DNA from: Mesorhizobium sp. Root102
GTDB taxonomy: Bacteria > Pseudomonadota > Alphaproteobacteria > Rhizobiales > Rhizobiaceae
Length of the DNA stretch: 64,000 bases
Assembly: GCF_001425625.1 (NCBI RefSeq)
Contig: NZ_LMCP01000013.1
Location: forward strand, 34,630-98,629
Reading direction: 5' to 3'
Part shown: positions 1 through 9,003 of the stretch, piece by piece
Position numbering within the stretch: the first letter of the stretch is position 1
Layout: each line of letters starts with the position of its first letter
Notes under the pieces: model-generated
The model's input: only the letters and a program-made list of their open reading frames with translations
What the model was told of the DNA's origin: nothing
Databases searched by the model: none
Translations under genes and position numbers: made by a program

Positions 1-1
1 C

Positions 2-1555
2 CCGAAGCGTTCGCGGGTCGCGATGGTGGTCACCAAGGCCCCGTCCGAACCGTTTGCCGTCGTTGCGCGCACGCTGGAAGCGATGCTGGCGCAGGATTAT
101 CCGCACGATACCTGGCTGGCCGACGAGGACCCATCAAACGAGACGATCGCCTGGTGCGATGCTCACAACATCATGATTTCGACGCGACGCGGCAGGGAAG
201 ATTATCATCGCAAGGTGTGGCCACGCCGGACGCGCTGCAAAGAGGGGAACCTGGCGTTTTTCTACGATCACTATGGCTATGAACGCTATGATTTCGTTGC
301 TCAGATGGATGCCGACCATGTGCCGACGCCAACCTATCTGAGGGAGATCCTGTTACCCTTCGCCGACCCCTCGGTTGGCTATGTCTCGGCGCCGAGCATT
401 TGCGACAACAATGCTGCCGAGAGCTGGGCGGCGCGCGGCAGGCTGTTTCCGGAAGGGATGTTTCACGGGCCCCTGCAGTCCGGCCATACGGGGGGTGGAG
501 CTCCGCTCTGCATCGGCTCGCACTATGCCGTGCGGACCAAGGCGCTGAAGCAGGCAGGCGGTCTCGGTCCGGAACTGGCGGAGGATCATTCTACCTCTAT
601 GCTGATCAACGCGGCCGGATGGCGCGGCGTGCATGCGCTCGACGCCATCGCCCATGGCGATGGCCCGCAGACCTTCGCCGATCTCATCACCCAGGAATTC
701 CAGTGGTCGCGCAGCCTGATGACGATCCTGCTCGAATATTCGCCGAGCTACCTTCCCAAGCTGTCGCCGCGGCTGAGATTCCAGTTCCTCTTTTGCCAGC
801 TCTGGTATCCGCTGTTCGCCGTCTTTGCGTTGCTGATGTACATCATGCCGATCTATGCGCTGTCGACCGGGCGCAACTTCGCCAATGTCATGTATCTCGA
901 CTTTCTGTTCTATTATCTGCCGAACGCGGTCGCGCTGGTTGGCCTGGTGATGATGCTGAAGGCGTTCGGCCTTTCGCGCCCGATGACGGCCAAGACAATC
1001 AGCTGGGAAGGCACGCTGTTCCTTTTCTTCGCGCGTTGGCCCTGGGTGCTCGCCGGTACGCTGTCGTCGATCCGCGACTATCTGACCAAATCGTTCGTCG
1101 ATTTCCGCGTCACGCCCAAGGGCAGTGGCCCCAAGCACCTTCTGCCGGCCCGCGCCCTCGCTCCCTATGTGGCTCTGGCGATCGGTGCTGCACTGCCAGT
1201 CCTGCTCGTTGAGCACCCCTTCGATGCCACCGGCTTCTACTGGTTCGCCGCCTTCAATGCCTTCCTCTACGGGCTTCTGGTGCTCGTCATTGTGGTAAGG
1301 CACGTCATCGAAAACAGGATTCCGTTGCGCGCCAATGCCGCGAAAGTCGCCTTTCAGGCGTCGCTTGCCGTGCTGGCGCTGATCGTGCCGGCCGCAGGCT
1401 TCTACGATCGTGGCATGGAAGGCGTCTACGGGCTGCAGCAGGGCGCCGGCGGCTTGCGCATCGTCCGCATCGCCTATGTGGTTTCCGGTGCCGGCCAGGG
1501 CAACATCGGTGCCCGCAATTTCTACTTCGATCCAGGTTGGGAAACGCGGCGCTGA
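2..1555 (+). CDS. Family 2 processive glycosyltransferase, BcsA-like (5' end outside window)
   Basis: The reading frame is already open at base 2, so the N-terminus lies outside the window; the ATG at 23 is internal. The visible 517 residues hold a GT-A catalytic domain with an MDADH motif (DxD for nucleotide-sugar/metal binding), an AEDH motif that would carry the catalytic base, and QEFQW where cellulose synthase-like enzymes have QxxRW. Several membrane segments follow (roughly codons 250-340 and 380-450), as in inner-membrane enzymes that make and export a beta-linked polymer. Family knowledge suggests an exopolysaccharide or cellulose-like polymer; the product cannot be fixed from sequence. 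No bcsB-like partner is visible in this window. Confidence 0.8.
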   Translation, partial: PKRSRVAMVVTKAPSEPFAVVARTLEAMLAQDYPHDTWLADEDPSNETIAWCDAHNIMISTRRGREDYHRKVWPRRTRCKEGNLAFFYDHYGYERYDFVAQMDADHVPTPTYLREILLPFADPSVGYVSAPSICDNNAAESWAARGRLFPEGMFHGPLQSGHTGGGAPLCIGSHYAVRTKALKQAGGLGPELAEDHSTSMLINAAGWRGVHALDAIAHGDGPQTFADLITQEFQWSRSLMTILLEYSPSYLPKLSPRLRFQFLFCQLWYPLFAVFALLMYIMPIYALSTGRNFANVMYLDFLFYYLPNAVALVGLVMMLKAFGLSRPMTAKTISWEGTLFLFFARWPWVLAGTLSSIRDYLTKSFVDFRVTPKGSGPKHLLPARALAPYVALAIGAALPVLLVEHPFDATGFYWFAAFNAFLYGLLVLVIVVRHVIENRIPLRANAAKVAFQASLAVLALIVPAAGFYDRGMEGVYGLQQGAGGLRIVRIAYVVSGAGQGNIGARNFYFDPGWETRR

Positions 1556-1864
1556 GCGCCGGGAAGCGTCCGCGCACAACGAGTTCTCCTGAACCGCATC
1601 GGTCTCGATAGCGGACCTTCATAACCGGCCGGCACCCTGGGAACGGCTGCGGGCACGAGCCCAAAAAGCATCAAATTTTAGTTATATTCGATCGAGTGCC
1701 GAAAGGCCTAGTTCATCATGTCGTTTGCATGATCTTTAATAAGTCTCCCCTAATATTCAATCCATGATGTGAGTGGCGACAGGCTGCTCACGTGGCGCGG
1801 ACAGCCAACAACAGCAAATAGATCTCCGCGCTCCAGCGACTTATATTCGTGGCAGGGGATGGCG
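1556..1864. other. Intergenic region upstream of first lipoprotein gene
   Basis: 309 bases without a supported gene. It turns AT-rich from about 1670 to 1760 and probably carries the promoter of the lipoprotein gene at 1865. The last ~100 bases resemble the DNA upstream of the paralog at 7557: both show a TGATGTG...GAGTGG block, a GCTCA(C/T)G(T/C)GGCG block and a CTTATA(T/C)T block just before the ribosome site. Confidence 0.5.
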
Positions 1865-2272
1865 ATGAACAATTTTATGAAAAGAGGGGCAAGGATGGGT
1901 AAGAAATATGCCTGTGCATTTGCCGCCGTTGCATTGATCTCGATACTGTCAGGTTGCCAGAGCATGGACGCGACCAAGACCAGCTCGATCGGCAACAAGC
2001 CCGCGGTTCATACGCTCGGCAAGAGGGTGCATTACGTCAAGAGGAAGCGGCTGCATCTGATCAACCGCAAACCGCTCACACAGATGACCAGCGTGACGCG
2101 CACGAGGGAGGAGGCCTATGCGGCCTTCGTGCGACCGCAACGTATCGGCAAGCCGGCGCCGGTGAAGGTCTCCTACCGGCTGGGCAATGGCGGCCCGTTG
2201 CTGGGTCATTCACCCTGGATATGTGGCCCGAGCGGCTTCGGGCAACGCGCCAGTTGCCGTTCGCGTTACTAA
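1865..2272 (+). CDS. Small lipoprotein, paralog of the protein at 7557
   Basis: 135-residue protein with a type II signal peptide whose lipobox reads LSGC, so it should be lipidated and membrane-anchored. The mature part is basic and carries a C-terminal motif with [11 protein letters not shown] preceded by APVKVS and a GGP loop. All of these recur in the protein at 7557-7970, so the two are paralogs. I chose the ATG at 1865 because it aligns with the MNN start of the paralog and is preceded by AGGGG six bases away; in-frame ATGs also exist at 1859, 1877 and 1895. I do not recognise a named family. Function unknown; an envelope role is inferred from the signal peptide and neighbouring glycosyltransferase genes. 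Confidence 0.7.
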   Translation: MNNFMKRGARMGKKYACAFAAVALISILSGCQSMDATKTSSIGNKPAVHTLGKRVHYVKRKRLHLINRKPLTQMTSVTRTREEAYAAFVRPQRIGKPAPVKVSYRLGNGGPLLGHSPWICGPSGFGQRASCRSRY

Positions 2273-2551
2273 ATTAGAACATCAGACCAAAAGTGGCGGC
2301 GGGATTGTACTGAAGAGTCCGCCGCCTCGGTCTTCGCCGGGGGGCGAGAGCGGAGGGTGAGAGCTTGGCGCAGGCATTGCGCCTTACCTCTTGCCCTCCG
2401 AACGCCATTCCTGGCGATACGAGTCGACGAGCTTCTTCCTCAATCGGCGCCGTCGGCCTGAAACCGAAATTTCTCTCTAGCGCGCTGCCGATGAAGCCCT
2501 CTGCTCCGGTCAACCCTACGGGTGCAAAACTCCCATGACGTCCCGGTCAGG

Positions 2552-3601
2552 TCACGATGGCCGCCCGGGACGACGCCAACTGTCATTGTCACCGGATGCC
2601 GGCCGCGGCCGCGCGACATAGGCCGATGCTCCGTTCGCCTCGTGATAGACACGTGCCAGCATTTCCGCCAGCACGCCCGACGTCACCATCTGCACCCCGG
2701 CGATGAGCAGGAAGAAGCCGGTGAACAGCATCGGGCGTGTTCCGATGTCTTCGGCGAAAAGCAGCTTCAGGCAAAGCAGATAGGCAAGGATCAGCGAGCC
2801 CAGCGCGCCAAGCACGATGCCGATGCCGCCGAAGAAATGCCCGGGCCGTGTGCGATAGCGCATGAAGAAATACATGAACACCAGATCGAGCACGACCCTG
2901 AAGGTGCGTGAAATGCCGTATTTGGACTGGCCGTGGATGCGGGCATGATGTGTCACCACCTCCTGCGCGATGCGTCTCGGGGTCGTCACCGTGGCCAGCC
3001 ATGCCGGGATGAAGCGGTGCATCTCACCATAGAGCTTGACGCTGCGGATGACGTTGCCGCGATAGACCTTGAGGCTGCAGCCATAGTCCTTGAGGCGCAC
3101 GCCGGTGACGCGCGCGATCAGTGCGTTGGCGATGCGCGAGGGCAGCCTGCGCATGAAAAACCCTTCTTGGCGGTCCTTGCGCCAGCCGACCACCAGGTCG
3201 AGATCCTCGCTCAGCAGGCGGTAGACCATGCGTGGGATGTCGTAGGGATCGTTTTGCAGGTCGCCGTCGATCGTGGCGATGACGTCGCCGCGTGCCGCGT
3301 CGATGCCGGCTTGCATCGCGGCGGTCTGCTTGTAGTTGCGCACCAGCTCGACCGCTTGCACATGCGGGCCGTAATGCGCCGCCAGGCGCCTGATCTCGCT
3401 CACCGTCGCGTCGGTGCTGCCGTCATCGACCAGCACGACTTCCCACGGCTGGTCGTAGCGTTCCATCGCCTGGTGAATCCGTGCCAGCAGCGGCTCGACG
3501 TTTTCGGCCTCGTTGTACATGGGCACGACGATGGACAGCGTATGGTTCGGCATCACCGCGCCGTCAGGCAGTCCCGAAGCAGGGATGGGCAATACGTTCA
3601 T
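2552..3601 (-). CDS. Family 2 glycosyltransferase, polyprenyl-phosphate sugar synthase type (DPM1/GtrB-like)
   Basis: 349-residue inner-membrane enzyme. The N-terminal GT-A domain starts at about residue 22 with a VVPMYNE motif, followed by VLVDDGSTD (57-64) and the IDGDLQNDP metal/sugar motif (111-119), the signature of dolichol-phosphate-mannose-synthase-like enzymes. Two C-terminal membrane helices (about 255-280 and 290-315) match the GtrB/ArnC layout. Such enzymes move a sugar from a nucleotide to undecaprenyl phosphate on the cytoplasmic face. It overlaps the upstream 3598-4524 gene by four bases (ATGA), so the two are probably translationally coupled. With the GT-C enzyme at 4716-6344 it could form a charge-and-transfer pathway for envelope glycosylation (inference); the sugar is unknown. 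Confidence 0.85.
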   Translation of the reverse strand: MNVLPIPASGLPDGAVMPNHTLSIVVPMYNEAENVEPLLARIHQAMERYDQPWEVVLVDDGSTDATVSEIRRLAAHYGPHVQAVELVRNYKQTAAMQAGIDAARGDVIATIDGDLQNDPYDIPRMVYRLLSEDLDLVVGWRKDRQEGFFMRRLPSRIANALIARVTGVRLKDYGCSLKVYRGNVIRSVKLYGEMHRFIPAWLATVTTPRRIAQEVVTHHARIHGQSKYGISRTFRVVLDLVFMYFFMRYRTRPGHFFGGIGIVLGALGSLILAYLLCLKLLFAEDIGTRPMLFTGFFLLIAGVQMVTSGVLAEMLARVYHEANGASAYVARPRPASGDNDSWRRPGRPS

Positions 3602-4524
3602 TGGGATGGCTTCCTTGCAGGTCCGACAGCCGGGTTCCCCGGCAGCGTCGATTTCGAGGGAAACAACCAGGCGATCGCTCCAGTGACGACAGCCGAGCAG
3701 AAGATGAACAGGTGCAGCGCCAGCGCCGCCTGCAGGCCATTCTTCATCGTGATTCCGGACGTGAGCAGCGCCGCCGCCGCTCCCGCTTCATAGGTGCCGA
3801 AACCGGCGACGCCTTGCACTGGCAGTATGGCGGCGCCTTCGGCCCCGACGACGCCCGGAAAAGCGGTTGAAAAGGATGTTCCCAGCAGCATTGCCAACAG
3901 CCATCCCTGTACTGCGAGCTTCAGCGACCAGTTGGCGATCGTCCACCACCACCCGTAGCGCGAGCGCCCGGTCGCCTCGGTGAAGGTATCGCGCAGCAGG
4001 CCGAGCTTCGCGACGACCCTGCTGCGCTCGGCCCAGTCATGCGGCGCGCGCGCCCAGCGCGGCAGGTACCAGGCGGCGGCGATCAAGACGACCACGCCAG
4101 CGACCCTTATCGCCGGATGCAGGCCCGGCCACACCGCCAGAGCCAGCACGCCGACGACGAAGGCGTCCTGCAGCCTGAACCACAGCAGCGAGGCGCTCGC
4201 GCGCATGATCGGTATGCCGAAGACCTGGCGCAGGAGCAGGGGAAAGGCCGTCTCGCCGCCGCGGAAGGGTACGACGTTGATCATCGCGTTGTGGATCAGA
4301 ATGACGCGCAGACAGGCGCCGAAGCGGCCATGCACCTCGTCGCGGAACTCATCGCAGACACGCAGTGCACGCAAGACATAGGTGACGAAAAACGCGACCG
4401 TCGCCACCGCGAATACGCCGGGCGTGATACGGGCGAAGGCGTCGCCGACCATCCGCCAGCGCGAGTCGCTGGCGAGCCAGGCTAGGAGAGCCAGCGTCAC
4501 GATTATCGAGATTGCTCTTTTCAA
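3598..4524 (-). CDS. Flippase-like / UPF0104 (LPG synthase TM-region) integral membrane protein
   Basis: 308 residues with about eight predicted membrane helices. The RVILIHNAMINVVPFRGGE stretch and the glycine-rich GVAGFGTYEAG loop are characteristic of the UPF0104 / lysylphosphatidylglycerol-synthetase transmembrane family, which often sits beside polyprenyl-phosphate glycosyltransferases. Members have been proposed to act in lipid or lipid-linked sugar translocation, which would fit here, but the family is functionally broad. Its stop overlaps the start of the downstream GT2 by four bases. A 191-base gap separates it from the GT-C gene upstream on the same strand, so one operon is likely but not certain. 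Confidence 0.8.
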   Translation of the reverse strand: MKRAISIIVTLALLAWLASDSRWRMVGDAFARITPGVFAVATVAFFVTYVLRALRVCDEFRDEVHGRFGACLRVILIHNAMINVVPFRGGETAFPLLLRQVFGIPIMRASASLLWFRLQDAFVVGVLALAVWPGLHPAIRVAGVVVLIAAAWYLPRWARAPHDWAERSRVVAKLGLLRDTFTEATGRSRYGWWWTIANWSLKLAVQGWLLAMLLGTSFSTAFPGVVGAEGAAILPVQGVAGFGTYEAGAAAALLTSGITMKNGLQAALALHLFIFCSAVVTGAIAWLFPSKSTLPGNPAVGPARKPSQ

Positions 4525-4715
4525 CCAATTCTCCGCCGGTTTCCACCGTCGAGTTCAAGTGGCAGCATCCGTGGTGTCCGAATATCCCTAGCGCCATCCG
4601 GGATACGGTTCGCCTGGGCCACCGCCTTGCCGGCCTTCGGCAGGCGAATGCGGGGCCGCTGAACCGTTGGGGCTGTATCCTGTCCAAAGCCCACAGCCCC
4701 AGCCCGTCGCGGTTC

Positions 4716-6344
4716 TCACGGACGGCTGATCCTATAGACCAGCAAATCGTCCGAATCCACAAGCTTGGTTCCGGTCTTGTCCAGATAGTCGATGACCCCG
4801 TCATGATGCTCAACGAACAGTCGGTCCTTCTTGTCGGCCGCGTTCTTGGCGACGCCAAACAGGTCCGCGCCTTGCGCGCGCAACGTCTCGAGCTGCGCGA
4901 TCGCGGTGGCGTCGTCCGCGACGAAGTTCGACCATTCGACATCGCCGCCGCCAGGCGGGAACACCCAACCGCGCGCCCTGCTGTAATACACGGCGACGGG
5001 ATCGCCGACCTCGGGCGCGATGGCGACAACGAGGTCGCCCGGTTGCGCCAACCGCGCCAGTTCGTCGCCAAGCAGCTTGCCGTTCATGGCGATCGGCGTC
5101 TTCATTGTCCTGACAAGGGGAAAAGTCGACCAGACGAGCGTGACGGCAGCGATGCAGATCGCGCGCAACACGACCGCCGGCGACAGAACGGCTCCCGATG
5201 CAAGCGTTGCCAGGAGAAACGCACCGCGGCCGCAGAACATCGCGAACGGTACATGGAAGATGTGATAATTCCAGGGATTGCTGGTGATCTCGCGCGCCGC
5301 CGCCAGATAGACGACCATGGCCGCAGCCAGCCAGACATAGGGGATGGCAGAAAGAGTGCGTTGCTTTGGGTCCCCGACGGGTCTGGGTGGCAGCCAGAAG
5401 CCGACCGCGATCAGCACCATGAACGGATAGCCGTAGAACCACCAGACAGAGGTGTTCCATACGGATTTGAAGTAGAAGCTGTTCCTGAAGAATGCCCAGA
5501 AACCGGAATCCCAGATATAGCCGCTGCCCGCGACATGAAACGGCGGATAGCTGCGACCGAGATAGATGGCCCAGCTGAAATAGGCACCAATGATGGCCAG
5601 GCTCAAAAGCCCAGACAGCAAGACCTTGGCCGCCTGCTTTCGCTTCTTCTCCAGCATCCAGCAGACCATCAGGTAGAAGATGACGGCGCCGGCTGCGAGG
5701 CCCGGCGGCTTCGACAGTGCGCCGAGCGAGAAGCTGGCCGTGGCGAGCGGCAAGAGCCAGCCGCCGCCGCCGGCCCAGTATTTCGCGAACAGCCAGACGC
5801 CGAGCGTCACCAGGGCCAGCATCGAGGGATCGGGAAGAAACGAGCTGTCGATCATGATCGCCGCCGGCATCAGCGCGTAGGCAAGCGCCGCGGCGTGGGC
5901 GTGGGTCTCGTCCCAGCATAGCGCCGTTAGTCTGTGCAGCGAAAACACCGTCACCAGGCCAAAGAAGGCTGCAACCATGCGGCCGAACCAGTCGTGCCAG
6001 CCGAAGATCTGGTAGAGCAGGGCGGTCAGATAGCTGACGATCTGGAACTCGCGGCCCTGATAACTCGGCCCGGGCCCGGTCCAGCTGACCTCCGGAAAGA
6101 AGATGTTCCAGCTACGCTGCTGGAAATTGTCGGCCATCATGGCCGTGCTTGTTTCGCGCCAGCTGAAGGCATCGACGAGAGGCAAGGTGATGTTGTGGAA
6201 CCTGAACACGACCGCAATGAACAGGATCCCCAGCAAGATCGCCGCGTTGGGGCTCAGGTGGTCGCTAGCAGCCATATGCCGGTCGGTCGACTGCGGCTGG
6301 CTTTGCTGACCTTCGGTCTGGTTCAACTCCGGGTCGTCCGTCAT
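4716..6344 (-). CDS. GT-C type sugar transferase, ArnT/PMT-like membrane glycosyltransferase
   Basis: 542 residues with a short hydrophilic N-terminus and about ten membrane helices. The first periplasmic loop has the acidic VDAFSWRE pattern expected of GT-C enzymes of the GT39/GT83 group, which use polyprenyl-phosphate-linked sugars as donors in the periplasm; WNYHIFHVPF lies in a later loop. A soluble C-terminal region begins at about residue 410. The pairing with a polyprenyl-phosphate GT2 and a flippase-like protein immediately downstream supports a lipid-carrier-dependent modification of LPS, capsule or protein. Donor and acceptor cannot be read from sequence. The start at 6344 is the first in-frame ATG; one at about codon 24 is an alternative. 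Confidence 0.75.
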   Translation of the reverse strand: MTDDPELNQTEGQQSQPQSTDRHMAASDHLSPNAAILLGILFIAVVFRFHNITLPLVDAFSWRETSTAMMADNFQQRSWNIFFPEVSWTGPGPSYQGREFQIVSYLTALLYQIFGWHDWFGRMVAAFFGLVTVFSLHRLTALCWDETHAHAAALAYALMPAAIMIDSSFLPDPSMLALVTLGVWLFAKYWAGGGGWLLPLATASFSLGALSKPPGLAAGAVIFYLMVCWMLEKKRKQAAKVLLSGLLSLAIIGAYFSWAIYLGRSYPPFHVAGSGYIWDSGFWAFFRNSFYFKSVWNTSVWWFYGYPFMVLIAVGFWLPPRPVGDPKQRTLSAIPYVWLAAAMVVYLAAAREITSNPWNYHIFHVPFAMFCGRGAFLLATLASGAVLSPAVVLRAICIAAVTLVWSTFPLVRTMKTPIAMNGKLLGDELARLAQPGDLVVAIAPEVGDPVAVYYSRARGWVFPPGGGDVEWSNFVADDATAIAQLETLRAQGADLFGVAKNAADKKDRLFVEHHDGVIDYLDKTGTKLVDSDDLLVYRISRP

Positions 6345-6569
6345 TTGAAGCCGCGTCCTCCTGACGTCTGCGGATGTTGCTTTTGGGCGCGATTGTCAGA
6401 GGTGGAGGAATATACGACGCAATTCTTAATTTTGACGATTGCAGCCTGTGCCCGCATCTCGAATAGTTGTTGTTCATCCGCTTCGGAAGGTTGACATCAC
6501 CGTTCTCGCGACTGTTATAGTTCGCACGGCTGTCAGAGCGCTGATAGTGCTACCTTGGGCCAAACAGGC

Positions 6570-7169
6570 ATGCGAACGCCGATTACACCGACAAGTCGGA
6601 CCAGATTGCCGCCGCTTGATGACAGCTGTCGGCAACGCCGTCGGTCAGCAAGTTGCACGCGACTTGTGTTCCTCCTGGCTCTCTGCGGCCAGACGGCGCT
6701 TGCGGGAACGGCGCACGCGGCTGCCGCCAAAGACAGTGGGCCTGCGGAAGCGGTTGCCGCCACTGTTCCAACTGCCTACGAGCTGTCGCTTCTTTACGCC
6801 GACCGCACATGGGTGTGGAAAAATGGAGCGGCCTATTTCGCACAGGGCAATCGACGCCTCGATGCCTGGACGTCCGGGCCGGACACGGCGTCTTTCGCGG
6901 CGGGCAGATGGCTGGTCACCAAGGACGGCAAGATGTGCATGGAGCTCGCCTGGCGGTCGAAGGGCTACACCGGCAAGCAAAATCGCACCTGCTACAGCCA
7001 CCGGATTCAGAACGGGAACATCGAGAAACGCAAGGATCCGGATGGGGAATGGTACGGTTTCAAGGGATCTCCCAAGGATGTTTCCGACGAATACCGGAAA
7101 TTCGAAGTGGGCAACACAAAAGGCGCTCAGTTCGAAGCGACCCGAAAGCTGGTCGATCCCAAGAGTTAG
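6570..7169 (+). CDS. DUF995 family secreted protein
   Basis: About 199 residues from the ATG at 6570 (a TTG at 6555 is in frame). A basic N-terminus and hydrophobic core (LVFLLALCGQTALAG) followed by AHA form a Sec signal peptide. The mature domain has the DUF995 pattern seen in rhizobia: YADRTWVWKNG, a YFAQG segment, a GRWLV turn, MCMELAWR, a CYSHR cysteine motif and EWYGF. Two cysteines (in KMCME and RTCYS) could form a disulfide. DUF995 has no assigned function that I know of. The gene is divergent from the GT-C gene at 6344 and shares a 225-base intergenic region with it. Confidence 0.75.
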   Translation: MRTPITPTSRTRLPPLDDSCRQRRRSASCTRLVFLLALCGQTALAGTAHAAAAKDSGPAEAVAATVPTAYELSLLYADRTWVWKNGAAYFAQGNRRLDAWTSGPDTASFAAGRWLVTKDGKMCMELAWRSKGYTGKQNRTCYSHRIQNGNIEKRKDPDGEWYGFKGSPKDVSDEYRKFEVGNTKGAQFEATRKLVDPKS

Positions 7170-7556
7170 GCCGTATTTCAGCCGCGCGCTGGGACACGAC
7201 CTGTCGAATCCCGTGGGACCCGTCTTGAACAACCACCGAAATCCGTCGTGTTTTGAGAGCAGGCGGCTCTTGCCGGGCGACTGTCAAGGAGCTGACGAAT
7301 CGATTATGCTGAAGCATCAAGCGGTTCGGTTGGAACCGCCGGCGCCGATCTCCGATTGATCGCATTTAATCGCATTTTTATCTGACAGAACGACGAGACG
7401 ATGAGCCTACCATACGGTTTTGATTAAAATTAATAATTAGTGATGTCTAATGTTTCTGCGTGATGTGCGAGTGGTTGCTCATGCGGCGTGCAAGCGGCGA
7501 AGACATAGTATGTCGCGCCACGCTCTTGGCTTATACTTGATAGCAAGGGACACATG
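7170..7556. other. Intergenic region upstream of second lipoprotein gene
   Basis: 387 bases with no supported gene. The segment from about 7370 to 7470 is AT-rich (runs such as TTAAAATTAATAATTAG) and is the likely promoter region for the lipoprotein at 7557. The last ~95 bases resemble the region upstream of the paralog at 1865, so the ancestral duplication included regulatory DNA. Confidence 0.45.
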
Positions 7557-7970
7557 ATGAACAATTCCGCAATGGGCGGATTTCGCTCAAGCAAAAAAAT
7601 ACGATCTATTGTTGCAGCTGTAGCGATGAGCTCTGTGGTTGCAGGTTGTCAGGGTATGGATGCGACCGAAACCAATTCGGTCCTCATCAAGCCCGTGGTC
7701 CACGCGGTCGGCAGCCAGCCCGCGGTCCAGCCTGGATTCTTCGTGCGTTCGCTCAGAGCCGAGCCGACGATCCAGATGATCAGCACAGTGCGCACGACTG
7801 AAAGAGATTACGCCTTTGCATCGCCGCAGCGGATCACAGTCCGCACGCCGGCGCCGGTGAAAGTCTCTTTCAATCCGGGCGATGGCGGCCCGGTCCTGGG
7901 CGGTTCGCCCTTTATCTGCAGCCCTAGCGGATTTGGCCAGCGCGCGAGCTGCCGGCCCCGTTATCTCTGA
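7557..7970 (+). CDS. Small lipoprotein, paralog of the protein at 1865
   Basis: 137 residues from the ATG at 7557 (an ATG at 7554 is also in frame). The signal peptide ends in a VAGC lipobox, giving a lipidated cysteine. Shared features with the 1865 paralog are CQ.MDAT after the lipobox, P.IQMIS.VRT in the middle, a RI..RTPAPVKVSF block and a C-terminal [11 protein letters not shown]. The last 47 bases overlap the end of galE on the opposite strand, so the two are convergent and overlapping. Function unknown; an envelope location follows from the lipobox. Confidence 0.7.
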   Translation: MNNSAMGGFRSSKKIRSIVAAVAMSSVVAGCQGMDATETNSVLIKPVVHAVGSQPAVQPGFFVRSLRAEPTIQMISTVRTTERDYAFASPQRITVRTPAPVKVSFNPGDGGPVLGGSPFICSPSGFGQRASCRPRYL

Positions 7971-9003
7971 TCTGTCGGGCGGCGATGGATGCTGCCGCCT
8001 CGGTTGGCGGCAGTTTCATCGGTTTCGTCTTCAGCCCAAAAAACGGGGCAGCCGTCCTGACGATCGTGTCGATGTCGGAAAGCTCCGGCACGAAGCCAAG
8101 CTGTTCGCGTGCGCTTCCCGGATCGGCGTAGAGCTCTGCCGGATCTCCCGGGCGCCTGCTCCTGAAGACGGCTGGAACCGATCTTGACGTCATTCGGCTG
8201 ACCGCCTGGACAATCTCCTTGATGGACACGCCCCGCCCGGTGCCGAGGTTGACCGCCAGGTTTTGTCCGCCGCGCTCGAGATGCATGAGGGCTTTCAGAT
8301 GGGCGCGGGCCAGATCGCTGACATGGATATAGTCGCGTACGCAGGTGCCGTCCGACGTGTCGTAATCCGTGCCGAAAACCTCGATCTCGTCGATGATACC
8401 TGATGCGGCCATGAGCACTCTGGGAACCAGATGCGTCTCTGGCGAATGCCATTCCCCAAGTTCGCCGTCGGGATCGGCGCCGCAAGCGTTGAAATAGCGC
8501 AGGACCGCGAATTTCATTCCGTATGCTGACGCATAGTCGCCGATGATCTGTTCGCCCATCAGCTTGGTGCGCCCGTAAGGGCTGATCGGATTTTGCGAGG
8601 AGGTCTCGCGAACGGGCAACGCTTCCGGCACGCCGTAGGTTGCGCAACTGCTGGAGAAGATGATGTTCTCGATGGAACACGCGCGCGCCGCATCGAGCAC
8701 CGCGATGGTGCCTGTTACATTGGTCGAGTAGTATTCGGCCGGCTCGTGAACGGACTCGCCGACATAGGCCAGCGCCGCAAAGTGGATCACTGCTGTCGGC
8801 CGGTACGTTTCCATCGCCCCCCGCAGTGCATCCCGATCCCGGATATCGCCGACAACAAGCGGACCCCAGGCAACGGACTTCGCGTTGCCGCGGCTCAGAT
8901 TGTCGAAGACCACCGGCACATAACCGGCCGCGGCCAGCAGCTTGCAGGTGTGGCTGCCGATGAAGCCGGCCCCACCCGTCACCAGGATTGCCGCACGGGT
9001 CAT
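7924..9003 (-). CDS. galE: UDP-glucose 4-epimerase
   Basis: 359-residue extended short-chain dehydrogenase. The NAD-binding glycine motif TGGAGFIGS lies at residues 9-17, serines of the SSSCATYG block near 117-119, and the catalytic YxxxK pair at Y143/K147 (SPYGRTK). [16 protein letters not shown] and [11 protein letters not shown] are diagnostic of GalE, which interconverts UDP-glucose and UDP-galactose. The start overlaps the stop of the upstream uxs gene by four bases, indicating an operon supplying nucleotide sugars to the neighbouring glycosyltransferases. The C-terminus is about 25 residues longer than a typical GalE and is alanine/arginine rich. Confidence 0.93.
   Translation of the reverse strand: MTRAAILVTGGAGFIGSHTCKLLAAAGYVPVVFDNLSRGNAKSVAWGPLVVGDIRDRDALRGAMETYRPTAVIHFAALAYVGESVHEPAEYYSTNVTGTIAVLDAARACSIENIIFSSSCATYGVPEALPVRETSSQNPISPYGRTKLMGEQIIGDYASAYGMKFAVLRYFNACGADPDGELGEWHSPETHLVPRVLMAASGIIDEIEVFGTDYDTSDGTCVRDYIHVSDLARAHLKALMHLERGGQNLAVNLGTGRGVSIKEIVQAVSRMTSRSVPAVFRSRRPGDPAELYADPGSAREQLGFVPELSDIDTIVRTAAPFFGLKTKPMKLPPTEAAASIAARQIRDNGAGSSRAGQIR

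Noticed and set aside
353..1579. 408-codon frame antisense to the first glycosyltransferase
   Set aside because: Shadow of a GC-rich coding gene; no motifs and amino-acid make-up is typical of antisense frames.
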